Assembly: GCA_038888615.1 (NCBI GenBank)
Contig: JAWAID010000001.1
Span: 620,001 to 684,000 of the forward strand
Length of the DNA: 64,000 nucleotides
From: Candidatus Korarchaeum sp.
GTDB lineage: Archaea > Korarchaeota > Korarchaeia > Korarchaeales > Korarchaeaceae
Direction: 5' to 3'
A program made the translations under genes and the position numbers. How positions within the stretch are numbered: position 1 is the first letter of the stretch; each line of letters starts with the position of its first letter. Of the stretch, positions 7,575-15,355 are shown piece by piece. The notes beneath the pieces are model-generated. The model worked only from the letters and a program-made list of their open reading frames with translations. It ran no database searches and was not told the origin of the DNA.

Positions 7575-7671
7575 AGTTTCCCCGGAGGACGCGGGAGGGT
7601 CGAACGGACTCCTGACAAACTCTTTTTCGTGGAGGCAGGGTCTTGTCGAAGGTGGAGTCGCATTATATCAT

Positions 7672-7687
7672 TATAACTATAGTTATA
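7672..7687. promoter_or_regulatory. 16-bp perfect palindrome, candidate operator
   Basis: TATAACTATAGTTATA reads the same on both strands. It sits in an AT-rich stretch between the winged-helix gene and the PLD-like gene. Nearby GAGAGAT (about 7690-7696) and ATCTCTC (about 7729-7735) form another inverted pair around an AT-rich core. The remaining 7524-7813 gap holds no gene that I can see. Confidence 0.4.
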
Positions 7688-7813
7688 TCGGAGAGATTGG
7701 ATTATTTTAAATAAAAATAGATTAAGATATCTCTCAACACCTCCTGAGATGGACGATGTCAGACGCTTAGTGATCACGTCTTTTTATTAAGTCCGGACGC
7801 TACTGCTCACTGT

Positions 7814-8347
7814 ATGAGAACCTACGTGGGTAGGAACTTAGGTGCTTTTCTCGAACTGATGATATTCAGTGCAAGCAAGTCCATCTGGTTATGCAGTCCG
7901 AGGATATCTCCTAACTTCGCTCAGAGGCTGTTAGAACATGCTAGGAAGGGGATTGATGTTAAAGTGATCACTGAGACTCATAAGAACGAGGAGAGCTTGA
8001 ACATAATAAAGAGGGCTTTGAGATCAGATAGGAACTCTGAGGTCATCGGAGAGGGTTCCTCGTCCCCGCAACTAGATTACCTTATCTTGAAATCGAATAA
8101 GGAGAATCTTCAGATGGGTATTTACATCGTAGACGGTAAGCAAGCTGTTATAGGTTCCGCTAACCTCGTTGAGTCCGATCTTTACGGAGGCATCGAGTAC
8201 GTGATCATAATAGACGATCCGAGGGATGTTGAGAAGGTAATTGAGGATTTCATAGCTCTATGGAGGCTCTACACTGGGTTAAGCGATGATGTTGTCGAAT
8301 ATACGAGGTCCTTCTCCAAGGAAGCGTTCTACCAACGTCTCAGGTGA
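7814..8347 (+). CDS. phospholipase-D-like domain protein, HKD motif degenerate
   Basis: The 177-residue protein has the single-domain PLD fold pattern: ISPNFAQRLLEHARKGIDVKV early, and YIVDGKQAVIGSANLVES (about residues 110-127) where active members have HxKxxxxD...GSxN. The D, the GS and the N are present, but the H and K are replaced (QxG), so phosphodiesterase activity is unlikely. Members of this group act as nucleases, lipases or, when inactive, as binding modules. A TTTTTATTAAG element lies about 25 nt upstream of the ATG. Its target is unknown. Confidence 0.65.
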   Translation: MRTYVGRNLGAFLELMIFSASKSIWLCSPRISPNFAQRLLEHARKGIDVKVITETHKNEESLNIIKRALRSDRNSEVIGEGSSSPQLDYLILKSNKENLQMGIYIVDGKQAVIGSANLVESDLYGGIEYVIIIDDPRDVEKVIEDFIALWRLYTGLSDDVVEYTRSFSKEAFYQRLR

Positions 8348-8398
8348 AAATTAAACTTCCTGATCATTCTCGGGCAAATGCCTACTAAAGTTTTCGAA

Positions 8399-8415
8399 TA
8401 CTCCCTGAAGGAGTA
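8399..8415. terminator. hairpin between convergent genes
   Basis: TACTCC-CTGAA-GGAGTA forms a 6-bp stem with a 5-nt loop between the convergent PLD-like and MetE-like genes. There is no strong T-run, so its role as a terminator is only possible. Confidence 0.3.
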
Positions 8416-8424
8416 GCATTCCGC

Positions 8425-9345
8425 TCACTCGAGGGACGAAGCGACATCGACTATGACCTTTAACTTCATCAAGGAGGTCTCATACGCATTTTCATACCCT
8501 AATAAACCCCTGAAACCGCAATCAGCGCTCACCAAATCTACTCTATCCCCTCCGAACCTCTCGATCAGGGCCTTAAGCAAGGAACTGACCTCATCGGGAG
8601 GTTCAACCTCGATGTCCCTAGCGCTCACGACACCCGGCGATATGATCTTACCGAACTCCTCGAGCTCTCCCCTCTCGAAGACCTCCAAGTTCTCCCTAGT
8701 ATCGTGGAACTCATGACTTAGGTATTTCACGGGGATCCTCACGAGGATCTCGGAGAGTAGAGGGGAGATCTTACCGCAAACATGTAGTCCAGTGTCATAT
8801 TTAAATTCGCTGAGGATCTCCTCATATATGGAGATGAGATCCCTCTCGGAGTAATTGAAGAGGATCCTCCTCCCCACGATCAACCCCAAGATGGGCTCGT
8901 CTATGAAGAGGTACCCTATTCCCTTATAGGACGCCCATTCCACTATCCCCTTCACGTAAGGGGTGAAGAAGGAGAGGACGACCTCCTTCTTAGCTAACAT
9001 GGATTTATGGAACCCCTCGCTCTCCCCTACCCTACTGGCCAACGTTAAAGGTCCAGCTACTGCGAATCTCAGGTTCCTGGGATCCGCTCCGGAGAGTTCT
9101 AAGAATTTCTCCACCTCCCCCGGATCAAATGAAGGATTATCAAGGTTTAGTGGGGCATATCTTCCCTCACTTACCCTCCTAAGTGTTCCATCCCTTACCA
9201 GCGGCTCTAAGTATATGTCAGTGAAGCTCCTCAACTGCGGGATGGGGGGGATCGATAGGCCCAGGCTCAGCGTATCTGAGTAGGCCCTGACCATGTTGGC
9301 GAGCGAATGCTCCAGTGGGTAGCTCCCCACATGCGAAGTCCTCAA
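8425..9345 (-). CDS. core MetE-like methionine synthase (methylcobalamin-dependent type)
   Basis: The 306-residue protein corresponds to the C-terminal catalytic barrel of cobalamin-independent methionine synthase only. It has HVGSYP at the N-terminus, YLFIDEPILG, the zinc-site segment LHVCGKI (about residue 188) and ADCGFRGL near the end with the second zinc-ligand cysteine. Archaeal core MetE proteins lack the folate-binding N-terminal half and take the methyl group from methylcobalamin or a corrinoid protein to homocysteine. The start is TTG at 9345, preceded by GGAGGGGTG. A corrinoid activator is encoded 2 kb away, which supports the corrinoid link. The corrinoid carrier itself is not in the window. 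Confidence 0.8.
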   Translation of the reverse strand: MRTSHVGSYPLEHSLANMVRAYSDTLSLGLSIPPIPQLRSFTDIYLEPLVRDGTLRRVSEGRYAPLNLDNPSFDPGEVEKFLELSGADPRNLRFAVAGPLTLASRVGESEGFHKSMLAKKEVVLSFFTPYVKGIVEWASYKGIGYLFIDEPILGLIVGRRILFNYSERDLISIYEEILSEFKYDTGLHVCGKISPLLSEILVRIPVKYLSHEFHDTRENLEVFERGELEEFGKIISPGVVSARDIEVEPPDEVSSLLKALIERFGGDRVDLVSADCGFRGLLGYENAYETSLMKLKVIVDVASSLE

Positions 9346-9411
9346 GTTCCCACCCCTCCGCTGCTCGCTGCACTCAAAGCTTAAGTCCTCCGGTTTAGGG
9401 ATTTAAGTGTG

Positions 9412-10266
9412 ATGGAAGGGCTGAGTTTAGACGCAAATACGAAGCTCACGTGTTTGCTTGGCCATCCAGTAGGCCACTCAGCATCTCCTGCGATACATAA
9501 CGCCTCCTACAGGAGATTGGGACTGAACGCTGTTTACCTAGCGTTCGATATCTTGAGGCTGAAGCCGGCCATCGACGGTCTGAGGGAGCTGGGCGCTATC
9601 GGTTGCAATATAACGATACCGCATAAGGAGGGAGTGGTGGAGCTCCTCGACCACGTGGATGAGGAGGCCGTGCTCGTAGGGGCTGTGAACGTGGTGAGGT
9701 TCGGGGAGGAGGTTGAGGGGTTCAATACCGATATCGAGGGGGTTAGGTACAGCCTAAAGCTCTTGGACGCTAGCGGTGATAAGGCCCTGATACTCGGAGC
9801 CGGAGGAGCCGCTAGATCAGTCTTAGCAGCTCTATCAGGATCTTTCAAGATGGTTTTCGTGACATCCAGGAACTTTGAGAGGACAAAAGCTCTAGCTAGT
9901 CTCTGCTCTAAGTTAGGGATTGACTTCCATCCCCTCCCTTGGGAGGAGAGGAGCTCCCCTTTAGCTGAGGTGGATCTAGTGGTTAACGCGACTCCCCTGG
10001 GGACCGGAGGAGGCGAGTTTCCCCTGGACCTGGGTAAGCTCAGGAGCGACACCGCGGTGCTGGACCTCGTTTACAATCCCTTGGAGACGCACTTGGTGAG
10101 GGAGGCCAAGAGGAGAGGTTGCAGAGCCATCGGAGGGCTGAAGATGCTCGTGAGGCAAGCAGCTGAGTCTGAGAGGATATGGTTCGATGTCGAGCCGGAT
10201 GAGGGCATCATGGAGGAAGCGGCCCTGAGGTTCCTGGGTGCGAGGCTTGGTGGTAGCGAGGGTTAA
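9412..10266 (+). CDS. aroE: shikimate dehydrogenase
   Basis: This NADP-dependent enzyme reduces 3-dehydroshikimate to shikimate. The substrate-binding half begins LLGHPVGHSASPAIHNASY; the catalytic lysine is in NITIPHKEGV and the paired aspartate in FNTDIEGV. The NADP-binding half has GAGGAARS near residue 134. The length is typical. An in-frame GTG lies one codon before the ATG at 9412. The 3' end overlaps the shikimate kinase gene by about 29 nt, so consecutive pathway steps are translationally coupled. Confidence 0.93.
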   Translation: MEGLSLDANTKLTCLLGHPVGHSASPAIHNASYRRLGLNAVYLAFDILRLKPAIDGLRELGAIGCNITIPHKEGVVELLDHVDEEAVLVGAVNVVRFGEEVEGFNTDIEGVRYSLKLLDASGDKALILGAGGAARSVLAALSGSFKMVFVTSRNFERTKALASLCSKLGIDFHPLPWEERSSPLAEVDLVVNATPLGTGGGEFPLDLGKLRSDTAVLDLVYNPLETHLVREAKRRGCRAIGGLKMLVRQAAESERIWFDVEPDEGIMEEAALRFLGARLGGSEG

Positions 10267-11068
10267 CGGGGCGATAACGGTCATTAATGCGATAGCCTCA
10301 TGGAGAGGGTCGGCTATAGGAATTGAGATGGAGGTTTCAGCCAAAGCAAGAGCTTCAAATGAGTTCTCAGTGAGTCCTGAGGACCCGCTGGTCGTCGAAG
10401 CAGCAAGAGAGGCCCTGAAGTTCATCGGAGGGAGGGGGATAGAGCTGGAGGTGACCTCTAACATACCCATCGGTTGGGGGTTGAAGAGCAGCAGTGCGGT
10501 AGCCAACGCTACTGTGCTGGCCGTGATAGGAGCTCACGGGAGGAGGATAAATCTTTTGGATGCGATCAAAATCTCGGTTAGAGCCGCTAGAAGAGCTGGC
10601 GTCACGGTGACCGGTGCTATGGATGACGCGGCAGCCTCCATGCTCGGAGGTCTCGTCCTGACCGATAACTCGAGGGACGAGCTCATAATGAGGGTCCCCG
10701 TCCCCGAACTGGACGTGGCCATACTCCTCCCACACGGGGAGTCAGCGAGACCCACCTCATCGGTGGACTCGAGGAGGATATCCAAGTACTCCTCACTGAC
10801 GAACTCGCTCATGGATCTCCTGCCCAAGCGACCTTGGGAAGTGATGACGCTTAACGGACTGCTCTACAGCGGGCTCCTGGGGTTCAATGCGGAGCCCGCC
10901 CTGAAGGCGATGGAACTGGGCGCCTTAGGAGCTGGGCTCTCGGGGACGGGGCCAGCCGTAGCTGCTGTCTGTAAGGATTGTAAGGAGGTTATCAGTTACT
11001 GGGAATCTCTAGGGAGAGTGATAAGAAGTAAGATAACTAACAGGAGGGCTGAAGTAGATTCCCATTGA
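10238..11068 (+). CDS. aroK: archaeal shikimate kinase (GHMP family)
   Basis: This GHMP-superfamily kinase phosphorylates shikimate to shikimate-3-phosphate, the non-homologous archaeal replacement for bacterial AroK. Markers are GAITVINAIASWRGSAIGI at the N-terminus, the ATP loop NIPIGWGLKSSSAVANA (about residues 74-90), TGAMDDAAASMLGG, and the C-terminal GLSGTGPAVAAV. GTG at 10238 has GAGG 7 nt upstream. TTG at 10247 or GTG at 10250 are possible shorter starts. It overlaps aroE and is in the same transcription unit. Confidence 0.9.
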   Translation: MRGLVVARVNGAITVINAIASWRGSAIGIEMEVSAKARASNEFSVSPEDPLVVEAAREALKFIGGRGIELEVTSNIPIGWGLKSSSAVANATVLAVIGAHGRRINLLDAIKISVRAARRAGVTVTGAMDDAAASMLGGLVLTDNSRDELIMRVPVPELDVAILLPHGESARPTSSVDSRRISKYSSLTNSLMDLLPKRPWEVMTLNGLLYSGLLGFNAEPALKAMELGALGAGLSGTGPAVAAVCKDCKEVISYWESLGRVIRSKITNRRAEVDSH

Positions 11069-11079
11069 CCTCGTGTGGT

Positions 11080-11448
11080 GAACAAGGCTGGGGAAATCGA
11101 AATTTCCGTTCCTTCGATCTCCCTGGGTGAGAGCGTCTCCTCACGAGGTCCGCCCTCCTCACGCCGGTGCGCGTCGAACATCTCATCGGATTTCAGCGGG
11201 ATCCAATCGTCTGAGGGCTGTAGTGCCAATGATCATCGAATATCGAGGTGATCGTAACGCTTCACCAACACCGGGGCGAGGGGGTCTATCTCATGGTCGG
11301 TTTCGAGGAAGGACAGGATCTATCGAGGTGAGGGCAGCGAACCTAACGATGAGCTCGTCAATGCTCCTCCCACTGAAAAATCTAATTCATGCAAACTCTC
11401 CCTAGAAGCGTGAACCACACCTAAATCCCACTCAATTATCCTCTTCAT
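11080..11448 (-). pseudogene. decayed protein-coding gene, family not recognised
   Basis: On the minus strand, coding-like segments follow each other in shifting frames. The first starts at ATG 11448 (MKRIIEWDLGVVHASRESLH), then SGRSIDELIVRFAALTSI, then ILSFLETDHEIDPLAPVLVK, then LQPSDDWIPLKSDEMFDAHR. Each segment has the codon texture of real genes here, and together they read as one protein with several frameshifts and a stop. The last part runs toward the aroK 3' end. I cannot assign the family. Confidence 0.4.
11092..11107. terminator. hairpin downstream of aroK
   Basis: GGAAAT-CGAA-ATTTCC gives a 6-bp stem with a 4-nt loop about 25 nt after the aroK stop. It lies inside the decayed minus-strand ORF. 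Its function as a terminator is uncertain. Confidence 0.25.
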
Positions 11449-11793
11449 TAGGTCATCGGCGATTTTTTAACAACAGCCTAACTTAAGCGTATAGGATATC
11501 CGTCAAAGCTATTTCCTCCTAGTCCGCTTCACGGTATCCTCCTCAGCAGCTCTCTCCGAGAGTCCTCCAGCTCCCTCACCTCCTTAGGTGACCAGCCCTG
11601 GCCCCCCTCGCGAGGGAGCTTGTCGCTACGAGGGAAGAGCCAGCTGGTAAGATGACGGCCCTCCTGCCCCGACTCTCAGCCCCTTAAGAAGTCATTCTCC
11701 CCCCATAATTATTCTTACCACTGCAATTAGATTTCCCCTGAAGAAGATCACATCCACTGATGTAAGGGAACACTGCCGAGCCGATGTCGAGGC
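11449..11793. other. non-coding stretch with a nested inverted repeat
   Basis: I see no gene here. A 58-nt nested fold lies at 11591-11648: ACCAG (11591-11595) pairs with CTGGT (11644-11648), CTGGC (11598-11602) with GCCAG (11639-11643), and CCCTCG (11605-11610) with CGAGGG (11629-11634). A short T-run lies at about 11463-11469. The remainder looks like eroded sequence. Confidence 0.35.
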
Positions 11794-13596
11794 TCAGAGA
11801 CCCCTAGCATCCCACCTAACTACCCTCACGTTCCACCTCACGAAGTCGGGGAGCAGGGAGAAGTAAGCCCTCCTTAGGAACCTCTCATCAGCCAGCAGGA
11901 AGGAGGCTTCGTCCTCCTCAGACCTTATCGCTCTCCCTAAAGCTTGAGAAGCTCTCCTCAGAGCTGGGACTACGTAAGCTAAGTACCTCCCCCTTCTCCT
12001 CCCGTAGATCCTCTCGCTGTACTCTATCTGGAGCCTCGTCTTAGTCGTTAACCTGTCGAATGGTATGCCCAGCAGCATTATCCCCTCTAGCTCCTCCCCC
12101 GGGAAGTCAGCGCCCTCTGCGAACCTCCCGCCTGCTGGAGCGATGAGAAGGCCCTCCTTTCCCACCTTAGGGAGGTTTTTGAACTCCCTAAGCATCTGAC
12201 TGGCTTCATCACCGCTCATATCCCTATTTTCGACGAATACCCTCCTGCCGCTCCCCTCCGCTAGCTCCCTTACACCGTCCAGAACCTCCTCCTGGACCCT
12301 GTAGCTGGCGGTGAATATGGCTAAGTTACCGGGAAGCTCTAGGAACGATTCCACAACCCTAAGGTACCTCCTGACCATCTCAGCCGATAGCTCTTCCCCC
12401 TTGGTGCTGACCCCCCTGACTATGACCGTGGACACCCTCTCAGGGTTGGCTATTGATGGAACGCTCATCTTGGAGAACTCCCTCAGTCCCACGGTCTCCG
12501 CGAATGCATCTATAGGCTCCAGAGTTCCTGACATGAATATCACAGACCTGAAGTCGCCCCATATGGATGATAGTATCTCTCTGGCCCTCATGTCCCACAC
12601 CTCCAGGCTGGGCTCATCCTCCCTGGAGTAGAGGTAAGCTACCCCATCCTCTCCCGCTTTCTCAAGAGCTGTGAGGAGGAACTCCGATAAGGAGTTGAGG
12701 TAGGACCTCGGCTCTCTTCCCCTCTTGATCTGATCGGAGTAAACGATGTCGATTAACTCGTGAAACCTCCTGAGGTCCTCGGGCTCAAATCCGGTTCGGA
12801 GGAGCATCTCCTCCAGGCGGAAGGTACCTTCCTCGTCCTTGGTTACGCTGATCATGAATTCCCTCAGGGAAGCTATCTTCCTGCGTAAGCCCAGGGAGTC
12901 CCTTGGATCGTACTTCTCATCCTCTTTAAGAGCTCTCTCAACACTAGACAGGCTTATGGATCTGCTGTTGAGCTCCTTCGCTATCCTATCTATGTTGTGA
13001 GCCTCATCGATAACCAGGAACGACTCCCTGAACTTGACCTTATGCCTTATCGCCCATCCCAAGGGGGAGAGCACGTAATTGTAACTGAGGGAGATGACCT
13101 TAGCCCTATCGAGCATCGAGATCTGCAGGAAGTAAGGACAAACGCTCAATCTAGAGGCTATATCCAGCACTTCAGAGAACTTGACTGGGTCCTCGAGCTC
13201 TATACCCTCACCCCTCCTCAGGTTCCTGAGGTAAGGGCAGCTCTCCCTCATCATCCTGCATAGGTTACTCACGCCCTCTTGACTGCTTATCCCCATCCTC
13301 CTAGCGAGTAAGCACATGTCCTTCTTCCCTCTGAAGGAGATCCCGAAGGAGCTTCTCCTCTTACTGATTACCTTTAGCTCCTCTATAGGCCTATCAGTCT
13401 CATTTCCAGTTCTAACTGCCCATATTATCCTACTTCCATCCTCAGCGACGTCGAGCAAGGCTGAGAGCACGACGGGGGTCTTGCCGAACCCAGTGGGAGC
13501 GTGCAGGCAGAAGCTCACCCCCCTCTCGGCGGCTCTCCTTATAGCTTCCATGACCTCCCTCTGGTACTTCCTAGGTGCGTAGGGGAAGTGCTTCAT
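11794..13596 (-). CDS. xpd: XPD/Rad3-family iron-sulfur DNA helicase
   Basis: This 600-residue superfamily 2 helicase unwinds DNA 5' to 3' and is the archaeal XPD, implicated in repair. Motif I is APTGFGKTP near residue 38. Four cysteines (in KDMCLL, SNLCRM, ESCPY and SVCPYF, about residues 113-173) form the [4Fe-4S] pin. The DEAH box is in LVIDEAHNID. Motifs V/VI are GGRFAEGADFPG and QALGRAIRSEED. The length is normal. It is divergent from the ribH-like gene, 60 nt away. Confidence 0.92.
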   Translation of the reverse strand: MKHFPYAPRKYQREVMEAIRRAAERGVSFCLHAPTGFGKTPVVLSALLDVAEDGSRIIWAVRTGNETDRPIEELKVISKRRSSFGISFRGKKDMCLLARRMGISSQEGVSNLCRMMRESCPYLRNLRRGEGIELEDPVKFSEVLDIASRLSVCPYFLQISMLDRAKVISLSYNYVLSPLGWAIRHKVKFRESFLVIDEAHNIDRIAKELNSRSISLSSVERALKEDEKYDPRDSLGLRRKIASLREFMISVTKDEEGTFRLEEMLLRTGFEPEDLRRFHELIDIVYSDQIKRGREPRSYLNSLSEFLLTALEKAGEDGVAYLYSREDEPSLEVWDMRAREILSSIWGDFRSVIFMSGTLEPIDAFAETVGLREFSKMSVPSIANPERVSTVIVRGVSTKGEELSAEMVRRYLRVVESFLELPGNLAIFTASYRVQEEVLDGVRELAEGSGRRVFVENRDMSGDEASQMLREFKNLPKVGKEGLLIAPAGGRFAEGADFPGEELEGIMLLGIPFDRLTTKTRLQIEYSERIYGRRRGRYLAYVVPALRRASQALGRAIRSEEDEASFLLADERFLRRAYFSLLPDFVRWNVRVVRWDARGL

Positions 13597-13629
13597 GCTT
13601 ACTTATCCCACAGGCTCCCTGAGATCCGA

Positions 13630-13638
13630 TTTTAAAAT
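13630..13638 (+). promoter_or_regulatory. TATA box for the lumazine-synthase-like gene
   Basis: TTTTAAAAT ends 19 nt before the ATG at 13657, indicating a leaderless transcript. Confidence 0.5.
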
Positions 13639-13656
13639 GATCATGCGAATTCCCGT

Positions 13657-14082
13657 ATGCGTTACAGGGTAGGTGTCGTATCAGCTGAGATGAAACCGGA
13701 GCTCTCGAGAAGGATGTTAGCGAGCTTGATCGGTAAGGCCCCTCAGTATGAAGTTGACGTAGTGAAGGTCTGTAAGGTTCCCGGGCTTCTAGAAGCTCCT
13801 CTAATTGTCAGTGAGCTCCTGAAGAGGGAGGATGTTGATGCTGTTATTGTGCTAGGATCTATAGTCAAGGAGACATCCTTGGAGGACTATATATTCAATC
13901 AGGTGGTGAGTAAGCTCTCCGACCTCTCGCTGAGATTCGGGAAGCCCGTGACGTTCGGCATCTCCGGGCCCGGCATATACTGGAGCGATAAGCTAGCATC
14001 ACTGGGAGCTGATGAGTACGCTGAGCTCGCCTTAAGGGCTGCTGTAAGGACCCTAGATGTTCTCAGGGATCTCAGGGGATGA
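13657..14082 (+). CDS. ribH: lumazine synthase-like protein (RibH family)
   Basis: The 141-residue protein has the fold signature of 6,7-dimethyl-8-ribityllumazine synthase: VCKVPGLLEAPLIVSELL (normally VPGxxELP), VDAVIVLGSIVKET, then NQVVSKLSDLSLRFGKPVTFGI. The enzyme joins the ribityl pyrimidine with the 4-carbon phosphate in riboflavin synthesis. The usual catalytic histidine after GET(P/x) is not there: the site reads KETSLEDY. Archaeal riboflavin synthase (RibC) belongs to the same superfamily, but its motifs fit less well. The stop overlaps an in-frame ATG of the next gene. The family call is good; exact activity is open. Confidence 0.7.
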   Translation: MRYRVGVVSAEMKPELSRRMLASLIGKAPQYEVDVVKVCKVPGLLEAPLIVSELLKREDVDAVIVLGSIVKETSLEDYIFNQVVSKLSDLSLRFGKPVTFGISGPGIYWSDKLASLGADEYAELALRAAVRTLDVLRDLRG

Positions 14083-14092
14083 CTCCGGACTA

Positions 14093-14100
14093 CTTTATAT
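14093..14100 (+). promoter_or_regulatory. TATA box inside the open frame upstream of the phosphoesterase
   Basis: CTTTATAT ends 23 nt before the ATG at 14124. It lies inside the N-terminal extension of the longer open frame (14079), which argues that 14124 is the true start. Confidence 0.45.
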
Positions 14101-14123
14101 CGCGTCCCCGTCAGTATAGGGGG

Positions 14124-14861
14124 ATGGGATTGGAAGTCAGGACGTTTCCCCTCGGGGTACTCGTGGGCGAGGCTCTAGTGGTGGCTGACCTGCACCTAGG
14201 GTACGAGGATGCCCTCAGGGAGAGGGGGGTTGAGCTACCTTACGAGCAGTACGGCTGGGTGAAGAGGGAGATAGTGAGTTACGTGGAGGAACTGGGCCCG
14301 GAGATCGTGGTGTTGAACGGGGACGTGAAGCACGAGCTCAGCGGAGCTCTGAGCCAGGAGTGGAGGGAGGTTCTCGACCTCATAAGCACTCTTAAAGGCT
14401 TAGGAGTAAAGTTAGAGGTCGTCAGGGGTAATCATGACAACTTCCTGATCCCGATAATCAGGAGGGAGGGGGTGGAGGTGAGGGACCCGTACCTCAGGCT
14501 GGGGGATGCTGTAGTGCTCCACGGTCACATCGAGGCAGCGTTGCCCGAGGGGGTGGAGCTCATCGTGATGGGGCACGAGCATCCGGCTATAACGGTTAGG
14601 GATGAGATAAGCGCCTCCCATAAGTTCAAGGTCTTCCTGGACGGGGAGTACATGGGAGTCAGACTCCTAGTGATGCCGGCGATATCGCCCCTAGCCCCCG
14701 GCACGGACCTGCTCAGCGTGAGGAGGAGGGATCTGCTATCACCCCTCCTCAGGAAGGCTGACCTAGATAGCTTCAGAGTGATCGTAGCTGATAAAGAAGT
14801 TGGTTTAGAGGATCTGGGACCTCTTTATGCGGTGAAGATGGCTGCTAAGGTGATTAGATGA
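14124..14861 (+). CDS. archaeal SbcD-related metallophosphoesterase
   Basis: This calcineurin-like phosphoesterase has the five metal-binding motifs in order: VADLHLGYE (D and H), VVLNGDVKH (GD), VVRGNHDNF (GNHD), VVLHGH and VMGHEHP. It matches the archaeal SbcD-related group of stand-alone predicted phosphoesterases, whose substrate is unknown. The open frame extends back to an ATG at 14079 that overlaps the previous stop. ATG 14124 is preferred because of the TATA box at 14093 and because homologous N-termini begin close to it. The HAD gene overlaps its stop as ATGA. Confidence 0.82.
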   Translation: MGLEVRTFPLGVLVGEALVVADLHLGYEDALRERGVELPYEQYGWVKREIVSYVEELGPEIVVLNGDVKHELSGALSQEWREVLDLISTLKGLGVKLEVVRGNHDNFLIPIIRREGVEVRDPYLRLGDAVVLHGHIEAALPEGVELIVMGHEHPAITVRDEISASHKFKVFLDGEYMGVRLLVMPAISPLAPGTDLLSVRRRDLLSPLLRKADLDSFRVIVADKEVGLEDLGPLYAVKMAAKVIR

Positions 14862-15355
14862 GATGCGCTGTCTTCGATATAGATAACACTCTATTCGATG
14901 CTAGAGCCAGGTACAGGGTAGCCGTATCCTTCTTCAACGTCTCCTCCCATAAGGAGCTACCTTTTAATGAGCAGAGGGAATTCTGGAGGAAGTTCCTGGA
15001 CCCGGAGCTGTTCTGCCTGGACACTCCGATAGGCAGGAGCTTGGAGATGGTGCTGGATGCGAAGAGGAGGGGGTTGAGGGTGGTCCTGATAACGGGAAGG
15101 TACGAGAGCCTGAGGAGGGATACCGAGCTGCAGCTGCTGCAAGCCGGCGTACCCTACGATCAGTTACTGATGAGACCGGATGGGAACTTCCAGAGGGATA
15201 GGGAGCTGAAGATAACGATCCTCAGGAAGCTGAACTGTGAGGTAGTTGAGTATCACGATGATGATCTGGAGACCCTCCTGGAAGTTAGGAAGGTCTTCCC
15301 TAAAGCCCTGCTACTCCTCCACAGACCCGATGGTAGCTTCGAGATAATCAGGTGA
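14858..15355 (+). CDS. HAD-superfamily hydrolase
   Basis: The 165-residue protein carries the HAD motifs: FDIDNTLFD at the start (nucleophile aspartate in the acid-phosphatase-like DxDNT form), VVLITGR near residue 75 (motif II), the lysine in ELKITIL (motif III) and YHDDDLETL (motif IV). It resembles LNS2/polynucleotide-kinase-phosphatase-like or acid-phosphatase-type HADs, which remove phosphate from small molecules or nucleic-acid ends. The ATGA overlap with the phosphoesterase gene points to a shared job. It ends 8 nt into the convergent AOR gene. Confidence 0.8.
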   Translation: MRCAVFDIDNTLFDARARYRVAVSFFNVSSHKELPFNEQREFWRKFLDPELFCLDTPIGRSLEMVLDAKRRGLRVVLITGRYESLRRDTELQLLQAGVPYDQLLMRPDGNFQRDRELKITILRKLNCEVVEYHDDDLETLLEVRKVFPKALLLLHRPDGSFEIIR

